A stretch of 64,000 bases of DNA from Mesostigma viride (GCA_009746045.1 RPFO01000819.1:248001-312000); one strand, 5' to 3'. Numbered from the stretch's first letter, positions 8,831 to 19,701 are shown. A program made the numbers and translations. Notes: generated by a model from the sequence alone, not told the origin.

Positions 8831-9794
8831 GGCGTTCGATCACTTGGGGGTGCCCGGGATGTCAGCCCTAGCTTTGCGTTTCACGGGGGCGTCTGCATGG
8901 TGAGACGGTCGAGAGACCGCCAGGAACGTGTTCCTTAGGAAAGTGCCTCGATCCCCGGGTACTCTGTGCATGGCATGCCTTCAATTATGTGAACGCAGGC
9001 AGGTGAGGTTATGCCGTCTTCCCAGACCGCAATGAGGAAAGCCATGGGTACAAACCAGTACTAGTAGCGCTTTACCTCTCGAATTTGCAGTTGCTTCACA
9101 CTATACCCTGTGGTCACGTCACAGGTCTGTACGTGGCGACATACCCACAGACTGTGCAAGGGAAAAAACGCTCGGTCCACTGTTGTGCCCCGGCATTTAT
9201 CTTTGGTTACACCATCGCGCTGCCAGGCGCCAATTGCAGGCCTTGGCAGGACCGCTACAATCAGTCAACTCTTGGTTGCAATAATCCAGGACGTCCAGAT
9301 CTGTCCATGAATCAAATATTTTATGGCAGTAACGCTCTAGCTGGATTTACCTAGTTCTTGACAAGTACCCATATACATCACAGGCCTGCAGGACTTGTCA
9401 GTCAGGACTGAAGTCCTGTGACTTCCTTCAGTACCATCAACCAATACTGACCACAGTACCTCGATCCTTGTGAAAGTAGGTCACTATGCTATGTGGCTGT
9501 GATGGTTCACCCGACGTACACTGCCACGTACATGCCCGCTGGGCGGCCTTCACATGCCCCTAGAACTGGTACCACCATGCGGCGCCGGGCGCCATCACTT
9601 CTTCGGGACTTGATAACTTTCAAGTTCCTTGTCCGAATAGGGTGCATGCATGTTCATCACGGCATTGGAAAGGCCACCTGAAGTATGATCAATATGCTTA
9701 GCATATTGAATCACCAATATGCTACTAACTCCAACCGGCCTTTCTTGTTTTGGTGCTTCACAACTCACACCTTGGGCCAACCCACTCCTTGCTT
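8831..9794. other. No recognisable feature
   Basis: About 0.96 kb with only short ORFs and no motif I recognise. Confidence 0.4.
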
Positions 9795-9862
9795 GTTGTT
9801 AAATTAATTTAATTAAATTATAACATGACTCCGTTGGGAGATCATGTAGCACATAATCCTTG
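9795..9862 (-). mobile_element. Very short 3' end of the ORF1-only family with AATT tail
   Basis: An AATTTAATTAAATT-like tail followed by CATGACTCCGTTGGGAGATC, the reverse complement of the hairpin end CTCC-CAAC-GGAG, and then CATGTAGCACATAATCC as in the copy at 608-660. Similarity stops after about 40 bp. Confidence 0.55.
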
Positions 9863-10099
9863 CTGGATGGGTGGAGGAGGTGGGCGGAGCCGCGGAATCG
9901 AACTAAGCTAACTAACTCTAATAGGCTATCTTTAATAAGTCTAGAAAATCCTGACTAAGCTACTCAGCAAAGCGCCCCTTCTGCTTGGTTGGGGGGAGGG
10001 GGCTTGTCCACAGGGGCTGGCGTGTGAGCCTGGACAATCTTCTGCCACCTCTTCTTGTTCTGCATCATAGCAGTCCAAGCAAGAGAGAGGGAGTGAATG

Positions 10100-10330
10100 C
10101 GGTGTTCAAACTGAGCTCAGGGACCACTGTAGGTCGGTCAGCAACATCTGGATGTAGTTCATGGCAGGTTTACCCAGCTTTCTAGGAATGTCCTTGGGGC
10201 CAGGCCAGGTCAGGATGTGCCGCCCTGGTTGGCCATGCCGCTGGGCCGGGGCCGGCCAGACCAAGGGCGGTATATCTACCTGACTGGGGATCTCCTTCTT
10301 GTGTTGCTCAGTCCTTATATTGACTGCTAG
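10100..10330 (-). pseudogene. LINE ORF2 C-terminal fragment
   Basis: The minus-strand ORF reads GQPGRHILTWPGPKDIPRKL, comparable with QPGRYVLTWHAPG in the LINE C-terminal fragment at 18313-18726. Only this short part is recognisable, so the assignment is tentative. Confidence 0.4.
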
Positions 10331-10389
10331 CAACCCTGGACTTTTTACTACGCCTCATGGGTACCACACTTGCCACCATTCTTGTAACC

Positions 10390-11034
10390 AAACACTGGAC
10401 CCAACGCTGGACGACGACCTGACCCCCGCTCAGCAGCAGCAGCGCGACCTGTGGCTGCACTACCTCCGCCACAAGCAGGACCCCCAGAAGCCCAAGGTGT
10501 ACTGCATGGAGCGGCGGGGACCTGATGATCAACCACAAGATGTGGACGCCCCCAGCGGGCTAGAATAGCTTGCCTAATAGCCCTAGCTTGTATCCATTGG
10601 TAGTCACTGCCACTATGGCAGCCATGCTTAGAATGTTTGCCTAGCGTTGCCAACATACCTAGTCACGTACCGCTCACGCACCGTCGGTACACAACCAGCC
10701 ATAGCCTTAGCTTAATAGTCCTCGTACCGCCATGCTACGTCCTGGCTACTATGATCAGATCACTTGCCCACGCTCAGGTTGTTATGCCCTAGCTGCTCAC
10801 ATGGGTCTTACTGCCCCCACAGATTGCCGGATCGTTAGCGTGTCCGTTTAGCTAGCGTGCCCGAATGCAGCTGTGGCATGCCTTAGGCATGATGAAGGAG
10901 ACTGGGGGTCTCTGCCCTTTCTCCTGTTGTGCACACACAGGGATTAAAAGCACTTCGGTGCTCCGTGACTCCCCAACGGGAGCACGTGTTTAATTAATTA
11001 ATTAATTAATTAATTAATTAATTAATTAATTAAA
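10390..11034 (+). mobile_element. 5'-truncated ORF1-only retroposon with (AATT)n tail
   Basis: Begins with the ORF1 C-terminal end (TLDDDLTPAQQQQRDLW, YLRHKQDPQKPKVY; about 10396-10568). It continues through a 3' UTR of about 410 bp that mirrors 5180-5590, ends in the hairpin CTCCC-CAAC-GGGAG (about 10963-10978), and is followed by (AATT)n at 10988-11034. It supplies the uninterrupted version of the site where the composite element sits at 5670-6217. Confidence 0.8.
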
Positions 11035-11107
11035 CACTGGGATCTATGGTTCAACCCTGCCGTTACTGTTAAATAATTAGTTATCACCTATTATAGGCTA
11101 TAGCTAA

Positions 11108-11290
11108 CTGCATGCGTCACGTGGGTACCAATGGAGGAAGCAAGTCAAGCCCTATACACATTATGCATGAGAAGGAGGGAGGGCGCCCTAGCTTCTCTCA
11201 CTGCCGGCCTATAGCTCAAGTGGGCAGGCCTGGCATGCAGTCAGCGCTCTCTCCGCATGATTCAGGGGGCGGGCGCAACCGTGGCACACA
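11108..11290 (-). repeat. Inverted copy of the LINE 3' fragment at 7775-7926
   Basis: Reverse-complement similarity to 7775-7926, including GCGTCACGTGGGTACC, GGAGGGAGGGCGCCCTAGC and the TGAGCTATAGG/CCACTTGCGG area. It is diverged, with small insertions. Confidence 0.55.
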
Positions 11291-11482
11291 GTTAATTGCA
11301 CGGTGCGATAAAGCTTCGGCATAGCAAAAGCATGGCGGATGCAGTAAGGCTGCCCTGGCCATGGTCCAAAGCCCACAGATGGGCGCTTGCAGGACACATT
11401 AGAGGTGCCGGATTGGGAGAATATATAAAGGCCTCTCCCGGCGGGACGGGAGCCTGAGGGGTTTTAGGGGCAGGTGCAGTTC

Positions 11483-11856
11483 TTGGACGTTTGGAATCAT
11501 GGCATGGCTAACGTGATGACTGACTAGCTAGACCTTTTCAGTGGTTTTCCATTTGCGGGTATTTCCTCGTAAATGGTGGGAGAGCGATCGCAGCAATGGT
11601 GCTCACCACTAGACACTCCCGGCCAGTTAGGCTCGAAACACACGCCCTGATCAAGCATGCTGTTTCCGGCCCCACCGTCTAGGTCATCTAGTCGCTCCAC
11701 ACGTAAGCCAGCCATAATTTCAATGCACAAGGATACACATTTCCATCACCATTCATCTTCATCATCCTGAACGACTCGAAAACGCGGAAAAGATAACGGC
11801 AGGCTCGAGCTACCATGGTCCGGATTCTCCCGATTTCTGGCCTGCGCTGGTTGTCT
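11483..11856 (+). mobile_element. Penelope-like element 3' copy upstream of the full element (pLTR-like)
   Basis: By eye identical over about 374 bp to 16027-16406, the last part of the 3' region of the Penelope-like element. It lies in the same orientation about 0.95 kb upstream of the element's ORF. Penelope-like elements often carry such an upstream partial copy (pseudo-LTR) through tandem arrangement. The more diverged copy at 19013-19701 shows that identity here is not simply family-wide. Confidence 0.75.
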
Positions 11857-12800
11857 CTTTGATATTAGATTGGTTGAATATAGTTCGTTTTCGGCTAGGA
11901 GGCGTGGCCTTTGCATGACGGGCAAGAGGATTTCAGCCGTGGGCAACCAAGCACACATGTCGTCGGGCTAGTCCGACGAGTGCGCACGTGAACCGGCACT
12001 CCCGGTCACACACGACACCATAGAGATAGTCAGCTGCACCGCCTCATGTCGGCGAAACCCATAGTTCCATCGGAATCGTTTCAGCGGCCGGCATTTCCTC
12101 TCCGCGTTTCCTCAACCTCGTTTTCAGGATCATACTCATCGTTCCTGCATTTTCCTCTTCCACGCAGGTTGTGGCTTTTTTGAAAGCCACGAATGTACCC
12201 GGGGATGGGACGCTTCGGCTGCCTCAATGCCTACACATTCAATACGATGTCCCCCTCTCACCTTCCTCCATCATTCCGCTCACATTGCACTACGTGTCTG
12301 TGTTTTGTTCTTTTTCTTGTTCTCGTTTGTTTTGCTGTTCTTGTCCTTTTTCTTTTACTTTTACTGAGGGAGCTAGGCTGGGCTGCGCGCTGTGTGTGCT
12401 ACTCTCGTGTTTTTCTGTGGGCACTTGAGAGACTAACCAAGGATCGGGCCCCCCACACGGCAATATCAGCCTTTGCTTTTGTTTACCCTCCCATATCTCT
12501 TTACAAACGCCAAAAAAACACAAAGGCAGGAGCACGGTGACTCATCTGGAACATGAAGAAGGGAAATCTTTTCGTTACAGGAAAGAGGTGTCAAGTATGA
12601 CAATTGGAAGGCCCCCCCACTGGGAATCCACATGTTCCGAGTCCATTCAGCTGTGTTGTTAGCCACATCCTGCCCCGGGGAGATGCATCATGGACCACCG
12701 CTATCGCGTAACGGGTGTTACGCAGTGAATATTGACTTACCTCAATATGCTCCGCTCTGGTTCTGTTTGATGTCTTAGCTCTCAGTGCATCTGAATCATC
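11857..12800 (+). other. Probable 5' untranslated/promoter region of the Penelope-like element
   Basis: The stretch between the upstream 3' copy and the PLE ORF. It has no protein-coding signature. A pyrimidine-rich zone lies at about 12290-12370. Assignment rests on position only. Confidence 0.4.
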
Positions 12801-15800
12801 ATGAAACACCTTATGACTTTCTGGCATGCTCTTACCCTCCACAGAATACGGCAATCCAGTGGCATTGATTACCGGAAGTACACTGCTATTTCTCGGCAGT
12901 TCCCCTATCGTATCTCCTCACAGGCATGGCGGAAGCGTTGTCGCATCAACACGCGCCATAACCATCACTGCAAGGATGACCATACTCTACGTCGCCTCCG
13001 GCGCTTACAGCGCACGCATTTGTCGCTTACCAACTCCACTCGCCCACACCCCGTAAGCACCCATCGCGTCATTTATGCCATTTACAACCGCAGGTACCCT
13101 CAGCGTATCTACGTTGGCCAGACGCAACGGGATGCCTGGACGCGTTTTCAGGAACATGTCCGAGCGGCACGCCGCCTTCATATTGGCCGCCCTGCCGCCA
13201 ACGACGACACCCCCCTACATGGCGCCATGGCCCAATACGGGTGGTGGGATTGGCGAGTCGTCCCCTTGGAACATGTCCCCGGCACCTTTACCGGCGCCGC
13301 TTTTCGCAAAGCCGCAGGGCATCGGGAAACGTTTTGGAAACGAATGTTACATGCATTTCTGCCCCACGGTTTTTGCATTGAAGGCAAGAGTTTCAAAGCT
13401 CGGTCTCGCCGCCGCCCGCCTCCCCTCCGTCCCCGCCCTCTTATGTTCATCCGTGCCTGGCGTCTGAAGCACAATCTCCACCCATATCGCCCCTATCCCC
13501 CCAGCGTCACCCCGGCCCCTCCACCTTCCACACATGTGTCCACCGATCCTTCCCTTTACTCCACCAGTCTCCGCTGCTTACGTCACATGTCTCGGCTTAT
13601 GCAACGCGGCAACTTTCATGCATCCTATCTCGAAGCCTGCAGCTTGAAGAAGCTTACCAGCTTACACATTGCCGTCGGGTCGTGCTCCCCAGCTGATCTG
13701 CAAGTCCCCCGCTCCCATGCCACTAGTCTGCGAGGCCTTCTCTCACGTATCATTCGGCACCGTGTCAATGGGAATGCAGATGCACTGCGTCCGCGCCGTT
13801 TGCTGATCTCACCTTTCATTCATGCTGCGATGGATGAGCTGTGTTTGCCACACATTCTGCATTTGCCGCAAGTGCAGGCTGCGATGCCGCTCGTGGTGCG
13901 CAACACTTTCGGCACTCCCATTGCCGCCTGGCATTACTCTCCCACCTTGGGACAAATGGTTTTCAGCAACGGGAAGGTCAGCCGCGATACAACGCCCACC
14001 GAGCTGGCCACCATCTTGGCAGGGCCCTGCCCCTGCCAACAACAACGGTATTTCAAGTACCTTGATCCCACCTCACAGCACGTCATGACCGCTGACCTCA
14101 GCATCCTGCCGAGCCACACGCTTGTAGACCTTTTTGCCAAAGGCACCAAGTTTCGGCCGTGGGTCCAGCGCACGTGTGCCAAAGAGGTGAATGCACTGCT
14201 CTCCACATCACTGCGCAAATTCTGCAATGCCATGAGCACGGACCTACAGCTTGCTCCCCTTGCCATGGAACCGTGGTTTCGCGCCGTCATTCACGAATGC
14301 AATGCACGTCTCACCAGGCTTGATTACCGTCTCCAGCAGGTCCACCGCACCACCTGGCTCAACACCACAGATAAAGCACTTCTTGACCACTTCAAGCAGG
14401 ACTTTATCATCACGTGTGTTGACAAGAGTGCCAACAACTTTGCTTTCATATGCAAGAAGCACTACCTTGCTACTTTGCAACACGAGTTGGCGTCCAGCCC
14501 TACCTATGTTCAGCGTGCACAGTCCACCGCCAGTATCACTGCTGCTCATCGGGCTTTTCTGCACAGCCAAAACATTTTTGCTCGGGCATTCCTTAAGCGG
14601 CAGCGACGCGCCACCACCACTACGTTCCCATATCTGTATCTCACTCTTAAGCTGCACAAAACTCCTGTTGCTTTGCGCACCATTGCTGCGTCGCATTCAG
14701 CCCCACTGATGCCTCTCTCGAAACTCATCTGCCATGCTTTGAATGCTCTTCTCCCCGAAGCCAATGCATTATGGGTGGAGGTGCTGTCGAATGCCGGGTA
14801 TGAATGCGCTGGTAGTTGGATCGTCATAGACTCAGCCCAAGTACGCCTACGCCTTGCCGCCCTTAGCCGTTCTAAGACAGCAGCAGAGAAACGTATACCT
14901 ATGCCCATAGCCACCTATGATTTCACCACTCTATATACCACACTAGATTTGCACGATTTGAAAGCTCGTTTAGATAGCCTCCTTACTCGTCTGTATGCAC
15001 GTAGGCCTCACGGGCGCAACCACCTGCACGTGCGTGTTTCTCAGACCAAGCCCACGGCAACGTGGCTCTCAGGGATCGCGGCAGGTGCTATCGTGCGGGA
15101 TGGTTATAATTATATTATCACGAAGGCTGACCTTGTCCATTGGATCTCTTATCTTGTTGATAACACCTTCATCTGTTTTGCGGGCAATGTATACCAACAA
15201 GCTATCGGCATCCCTATGGGCACTAACTGTGCCGGGCTCCTTGCAAACCTCTATCTATACACTTATGAGCTTGCATTCATGGAGAATCTCATTGCCTCAA
15301 ACGATGATGTTCTCATCAGGCGTTTTATCCATACATGTCGATACATTGATGATGTCATCGCTTTCGACAACCCTGATTTCGCAACCCATTTGTATATCAC
15401 CGCTGGTCTGCCTGGCATCTACCCGCAAGCGTCCCTCACATTAAAGCTCACGTCGGAGGATACTCATTGCAATTACCTCGATCTTAACATTACCCATAAC
15501 AAGAAGGGCTGGCGTACGGCTGTCTATGATAAGCGCAAGGATCCTAAATACCAGCAAATTCCTTTTATTCGTTACCCCGATATTCACAGTCTCCTTTCCC
15601 ACACAGCAAAATATGGTGTTGTTCTTTCTCAGTTACATCGTTTTTCCCGTCTTTGTTCTTATCGTGTTGATTTCATCACGACTCTTGTTGAACTCTTGCA
15701 GCGTTTATTGGTCAAAGACTATGACCGAGCCATTATGCTCCGTCAAGTCCGATGTTTTTTGCAACGTCACCCACATCTGTTCGGTGCTGCCCCTTGGCAC

Positions 15801-15857
15801 AAGCTCTACAAACAGGTCGTGGACCGGCTGGATCGCATAGTATCTCCGCACATCTGA
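12801..15857 (+). CDS. Penelope-like retroelement protein, N-terminal GIY-YIG nuclease plus RT
   Basis: Uninterrupted 1,018-residue ORF. The N-terminus has a GIY-YIG nuclease: VIYAIYNRRYPQRIYVGQTQ (residues 90-109), Arg115 and His119 in RFQEH, and Glu176 in RETFWKRML. The RT follows: DK motif in CVDKSANNFAF (about 535), LTLKLHKTP, motif A YDFTTLYTT (about 706), motif B GIPMGTNCAG (about 803), motif C YIDDV (about 848, two catalytic Asp), and a C-terminal thumb-like part. In classical Penelope elements the nuclease is C-terminal; this permuted order is that of the Chlamys/Naiad group. The enzyme would nick the target and copy the element RNA there. All catalytic residues seem present, so the ORF could be functional. 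The start codon is the first Met of the open frame and may be too far upstream. Confidence 0.9.
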   Translation: MKHLMTFWHALTLHRIRQSSGIDYRKYTAISRQFPYRISSQAWRKRCRINTRHNHHCKDDHTLRRLRRLQRTHLSLTNSTRPHPVSTHRVIYAIYNRRYPQRIYVGQTQRDAWTRFQEHVRAARRLHIGRPAANDDTPLHGAMAQYGWWDWRVVPLEHVPGTFTGAAFRKAAGHRETFWKRMLHAFLPHGFCIEGKSFKARSRRRPPPLRPRPLMFIRAWRLKHNLHPYRPYPPSVTPAPPPSTHVSTDPSLYSTSLRCLRHMSRLMQRGNFHASYLEACSLKKLTSLHIAVGSCSPADLQVPRSHATSLRGLLSRIIRHRVNGNADALRPRRLLISPFIHAAMDELCLPHILHLPQVQAAMPLVVRNTFGTPIAAWHYSPTLGQMVFSNGKVSRDTTPTELATILAGPCPCQQQRYFKYLDPTSQHVMTADLSILPSHTLVDLFAKGTKFRPWVQRTCAKEVNALLSTSLRKFCNAMSTDLQLAPLAMEPWFRAVIHECNARLTRLDYRLQQVHRTTWLNTTDKALLDHFKQDFIITCVDKSANNFAFICKKHYLATLQHELASSPTYVQRAQSTASITAAHRAFLHSQNIFARAFLKRQRRATTTTFPYLYLTLKLHKTPVALRTIAASHSAPLMPLSKLICHALNALLPEANALWVEVLSNAGYECAGSWIVIDSAQVRLRLAALSRSKTAAEKRIPMPIATYDFTTLYTTLDLHDLKARLDSLLTRLYARRPHGRNHLHVRVSQTKPTATWLSGIAAGAIVRDGYNYIITKADLVHWISYLVDNTFICFAGNVYQQAIGIPMGTNCAGLLANLYLYTYELAFMENLIASNDDVLIRRFIHTCRYIDDVIAFDNPDFATHLYITAGLPGIYPQASLTLKLTSEDTHCNYLDLNITHNKKGWRTAVYDKRKDPKYQQIPFIRYPDIHSLLSHTAKYGVVLSQLHRFSRLCSYRVDFITTLVELLQRLLVKDYDRAIMLRQVRCFLQRHPHLFGAAPWHKLYKQVVDRLDRIVSPHI

Positions 15858-16412
15858 ACCCTGTGATGCCAGATCTCCTTTGCGGCCGTTCCGAGCTTGG
15901 CACTGGATTCGTTGTCCACATCGTCGCGTCGCTGCCGCAACACGATGTTTTCTGGCATCCGCGGGCTTTTGGTTCCCGCCGCACATTTGAAAGTGCTGTC
16001 CTCCGGCTTTTTGCCTTTGCACCGTGTGCAGTTCTTGGACGTTTGGAATCATGGCATGGCTAACGTGATGACTGACTAGCTAGACCTTTTCAGTGGTTTT
16101 CCATTTGCGGGTATTTCCTCGTAAATGGTGGGAGAGCGATCGCAGCAATGGTGCTCACCACTAGACACTCCCGGCCAGTTAGGCTCGAAACACACGCCCT
16201 GATCAAGCATGCTGTTTCCGGCCCCACCGTCTAGGTCATCTAGTCGCTCCACACGTAAGCCAGCCATAATTTCAATGCACAAGGATACACATTTCCATCA
16301 CCATTCATCTTCATCATCCTGAACGACTCGAAAACGCGGAAAAGATAACGGCAGGCTCGAGCTACCATGGTCCGGATTCTCCCGATTTCTGGCCTGCGCT
16401 GGTTGTCTCTTT
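15858..16412 (+). mobile_element. Penelope-like element 3' untranslated region
   Basis: Sequence after the PLE stop codon, shared with the truncated copies at 11483-11856, 19013-19701 and (reverse) 53919-54597. All copies end at CTGGTTGTCTCYTTGA. The end marks the 3' terminus of the element; no poly(A) or microsatellite tail is present. Confidence 0.8.
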
Positions 16413-16605
16413 GATAGCCATGGGGTTCACCCATAACCCTGCCATCTGACCAATCAAATTGACCTAAAGTAAGTAAGCCATAAGTACTTGCGTGTCATGC
16501 GCATGCATGGGCATGCCACGGAGTATACTTAATTTAGCTAATCTCATTAGAAAAAAATAACTACACGAAAGTTACAAATATCGTCTGCATCATGCCCCAA
16601 CAACC

Positions 16606-16658
16606 ATATGTCACTAGAGAGTAACGCTGGTTGTCTCATTGATGATATGTCACTAGAG
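16606..16658 (+). mobile_element. Minimal (about 25-nt) Penelope-like insertion with 14-bp target duplication
   Basis: ATATGTCACTAGAG occurs at 16606-16619 and again at 16645-16658. The 25 nt between contain CGCTGGTTGTCTCATTGA, which matches the extreme 3' end of the PLE (CGCTGGTTGTCTCTTTGA) with one difference. This fits an insertion aborted almost at once after priming. Confidence 0.7.
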
Positions 16659-16710
16659 GGGGATATAGTCCTCATCTGAGCGCCTGTCCTCTACTGTAAT
16701 AAATTGACAT

Positions 16711-16838
16711 GCAGGTCATCCCCAACGCTTTTTTTTGCAACTATACCATGGTTTTGGTTCAAAGCTTACATAGCCTCTTAAGCTTTGAAGCAAAACCATG
16801 GTACAGTTGCAAAAGAAAGGGTTGGGGATGACCTGCGC
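16711..16838. repeat. 128-bp hairpin (58-bp arms, about four mismatches)
   Basis: The left arm starts GCAGGTCATCCCCAAC (16711) and the right arm ends GTTGGGGATGACCTGC (16838). The central loop is about 12 nt (CATAGCCTC area). The arms differ at about four positions. It could be a foldback MITE or a small-RNA hairpin precursor. No flanking duplication was identified. Confidence 0.75.
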
Positions 16839-18300
16839 CCCCCACTGCTTTTACACCTGGACGGCAATTAATGGCAGTACGTTCCTTACACCAAGCGCGT
16901 TTTACACTCTTGGGCAGCTGGCTTCCTAGCACCAAAGATGATATCGACACACGCATGGACGCCGGCTTTGTGTAAATTATATAGACAGAACTTATAAGTG
17001 GCACGCCAAGGACCTGGGCGCTGGCCGGAAACGGGATCTTTTCGAGGTTCTTGTTCTTATAACTATTCTGACCTATGGGGCCGAAGCCTAGAGTGGACAC
17101 CCACTGAACATCTGCAGTCCAGAATGAATCGGTTTTCTCTGAATATAGTTTAATTAACGCATGCGGGAAAGATAAGGCCGCTATGCCTTGGCCTGGATGT
17201 GAAAGGCTGTCTGCGACATGGGCTGACTAATTCGATCTGTACAAAGGGTTTCCTGCTCGCCCGAATTTTCCTTGGATGACCCGGTTGCTTATAAGGGTCG
17301 CGGTGGCTATTAATTAGCGGTCCGAGAACATTAATTGTAGGTTTTATACGACTTGCTTGCATGCAAAGATTCGTTTTTGGTTGCACCAGCTGAGGTTAGG
17401 TGGGGACCTGTAGGGTCGCGGCTGTTTGCTTAACGAATCTTTGGCTGATTTGGGTTCTTTAGTGAGTCGTGATTAATTATTGTATAGTGGATTCGGACCG
17501 GCCCAAGAAGGGGTCGATGGGCGAGTTTTATGTTTGTCAGTCTTGGGAACCTTGTACAACTACCTGTACGGTTAACGCACTAGCCTGGGGTGCGTGGCCA
17601 CGTTGTTTGTAGTGGCGTTTTCAGCACTGTTCAGGCCGGCGTGTGACGCATGCCGGTGTTAATTAATTTAGGATGATGTCAATTTGTGTGTCGGCGGGCC
17701 ATGCCTTAAGCAAGCTAGGCAGGCAATGATCCGCAATTGTTTCTTTCCCCTCCCTCCCACCCTGGAGGCTTCTTGCTTCCGCGTGCGGATTGAGAAACCT
17801 TAAGGCCACTGTTAACTGCTGCATTTGTGGCAGGGCTCCACTTATTGTATTCAATCAAATGCTGGTCTTCTTGGGAGCTCAGTGATCTTACAGTTACTAG
17901 CTAGGATGCTCTTGGCCGGGGGTGAAGTACGGCGAACACCGCCACTTGGCGGCATTGTATGATGGTGGGATGCCCCGTGTGTCTGATGATTATTATGTAG
18001 GCAGCGTAGTAGACTACAGTTTGCTGGCCATCTAGCCCGTATACTAATCAGGTTGATACAGATGAGGGCCCTGCATGGCCGCTGGTTCCTTAATTGCGGC
18101 TTGCGGACTGGCGCCAGCCCGGGAGATATCTTCTTACATGGTCAGGCCCTGCCCGGGTTAGGCGACGGGGTGCATGGCCAACATTGGACATGTACCGCGA
18201 CATTTCAATTTTCAGCTGACATGCAGAGCAATTAGGACGCTGTTGGCATCATCCGCTCAATCCCTCTTACAGCTTACTCAGATATGGTCGGATATATGCA
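16839..18300. other. No recognisable feature
   Basis: About 1.46 kb with short ORFs only and no motif I recognise. Part of the sequence before 16600 (about 16480-16600) is related to 23139-23260. Confidence 0.4.
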
Positions 18301-18304
18301 GAAT

Positions 18305-18815
18305 AAGCAGCGTTGCCCTATGTTTCCCACATTATTAGGCACAGGCGCCTGGGCCTAGCCGGGCACCTGGCCCGCACAGATCAGGTAGATACATCAGATA
18401 GACTAGCTGGCACCAAGCCCGCCCAGCCTGGGCGATATGTCCTCACCTGGCATGCCCCCGGCCGTGCGCGGCAGGGCCGCCACCCGTGGACTTTTCGTGA
18501 TAGACTCGGCATGGACATGTGCTACACTAGACGTGACGGGCTCACCCCCGGGCAGCCTCCTGGTTTGTCTGTAATATGGAGGCAGATGGTGCGCAAGGAT
18601 AGATGGCAAGTAGTGATGAAGGAGACCACCCCCAAGCCTGTGGGGGCTCCGCGTGTGACCAAGTATGGCATTCATAGCGATTCGGGCCGCGGTGCCCACA
18701 CCCCTGTAACTAGGACCTATAGATAGCTTATACCATCCATTCCATCCCATGTTCCCCTCCCACTGCATGAGGACTTATGCTCACGTGACGCAGTGACGTG
18801 TCCATTAATTAATTA
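18305..18815 (+). pseudogene. LINE ORF2 C-terminal fragment with 3' end and TTAA tail
   Basis: The frame 18313-18726 reads HIIRHRRLGLAGHLARTDQ and GLSVIWRQMVRKDRWQVV, the kind of segment that follows the RT in many LINE ORF2 proteins. It then gives PKPVGAPRVTKYGIHSDSG. A reverse copy lies at 23356-23830. The sequence ends CACGTGACGCAGTGACGTG and an AATT tail at about 18805. It is 5'-truncated. Confidence 0.6.
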
Positions 18816-19012
18816 ATTGTCCAGGGTTAAGTAGCGTTGGGCGGACTGTTGTCAAAGACTACAACCCCCCAACTGTGGGTCCTAGGAAATATAAAAAGCA
18901 TGGTATAGGCATAGATAGTTTGCGTGCAAGATTAGCTCGAGGCCTCACTTGTCAAGGCCCATATTTTAGCTAGACGTACTAGCAGTGGACACATATACAT
19001 GTACATATTGAC

Positions 19013-19701
19013 ATTATGCTCCGTCAAGTCCGGTGTTTTTTGCAACGTCACCCACATCTGTTCGGTGCTGCCCCTTGGCACAAGCTCTACAAACAGGTCG
19101 TGGACCGGCTGGATCGCATAGTATCTCCGCACATCTGAACCCTGTGATGCCAGATCTCCTTTGCGGCCGTTCCGAGCTTGGCACTGGATTCGTTGTCCAC
19201 ATCGTGGCGTCGCTGCAGCAACACGCTGTTTTCTGGCATACGCGGGCTTTTGGTTCCCGCCGCACATTTGAAAGTGCTGTCCTCCGGCTTAATTTTGCCT
19301 TTGCACCGTGTGCAGTTCTTGGACGTTTGGAATCATGGCATGGCTAACGTGATGACTGACTAGCTAGACCTTTTCAGTGGTTTTCCATTTGCGGGTATTT
19401 CCTCGTAAATGGTGGGAGAGCGATCGCAGCAATGGTGCTCACCACTAGACACTCCCGGCCAGTTAGGCTCGAAACACACGCCCTGATCAAGCATGCTGTT
19501 TCCGGCCCCACCGTCTAGGTCATCTAGTCGCTCTACACGTAAGCCAGCCATAATTTCAATGCACAAGGCTACACATTTCCATCATTATTCATTTTCATCA
19601 TCCTGAACGACTCGAACACGCGGACAAGATATTAAACGGCAGGCTCGAGCTACCATGGTCCGGATTCTCCCGATTTCTGGCCTGCGCTGGTTGTCTCCTT
19701 G
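19013..19701 (+). mobile_element. 5'-truncated Penelope-like copy with 10-bp target duplication
   Basis: Matches 15732-16412 (end of the RT ORF and the 3' region) with scattered differences. It is flanked by ACATATTGAC at 19003-19012 and 19702-19711. It starts at the equivalent of PLE position 15732, five bases from the start of the copy at 53919-54597. Confidence 0.85.

Noticed and set aside
11455-11482. Telomere-like TTTTAGGG before the upstream Penelope copy
   Set aside because: Only a single unit (GGGGTTTTAGGGGC); too short to mean a telomeric or interstitial repeat.
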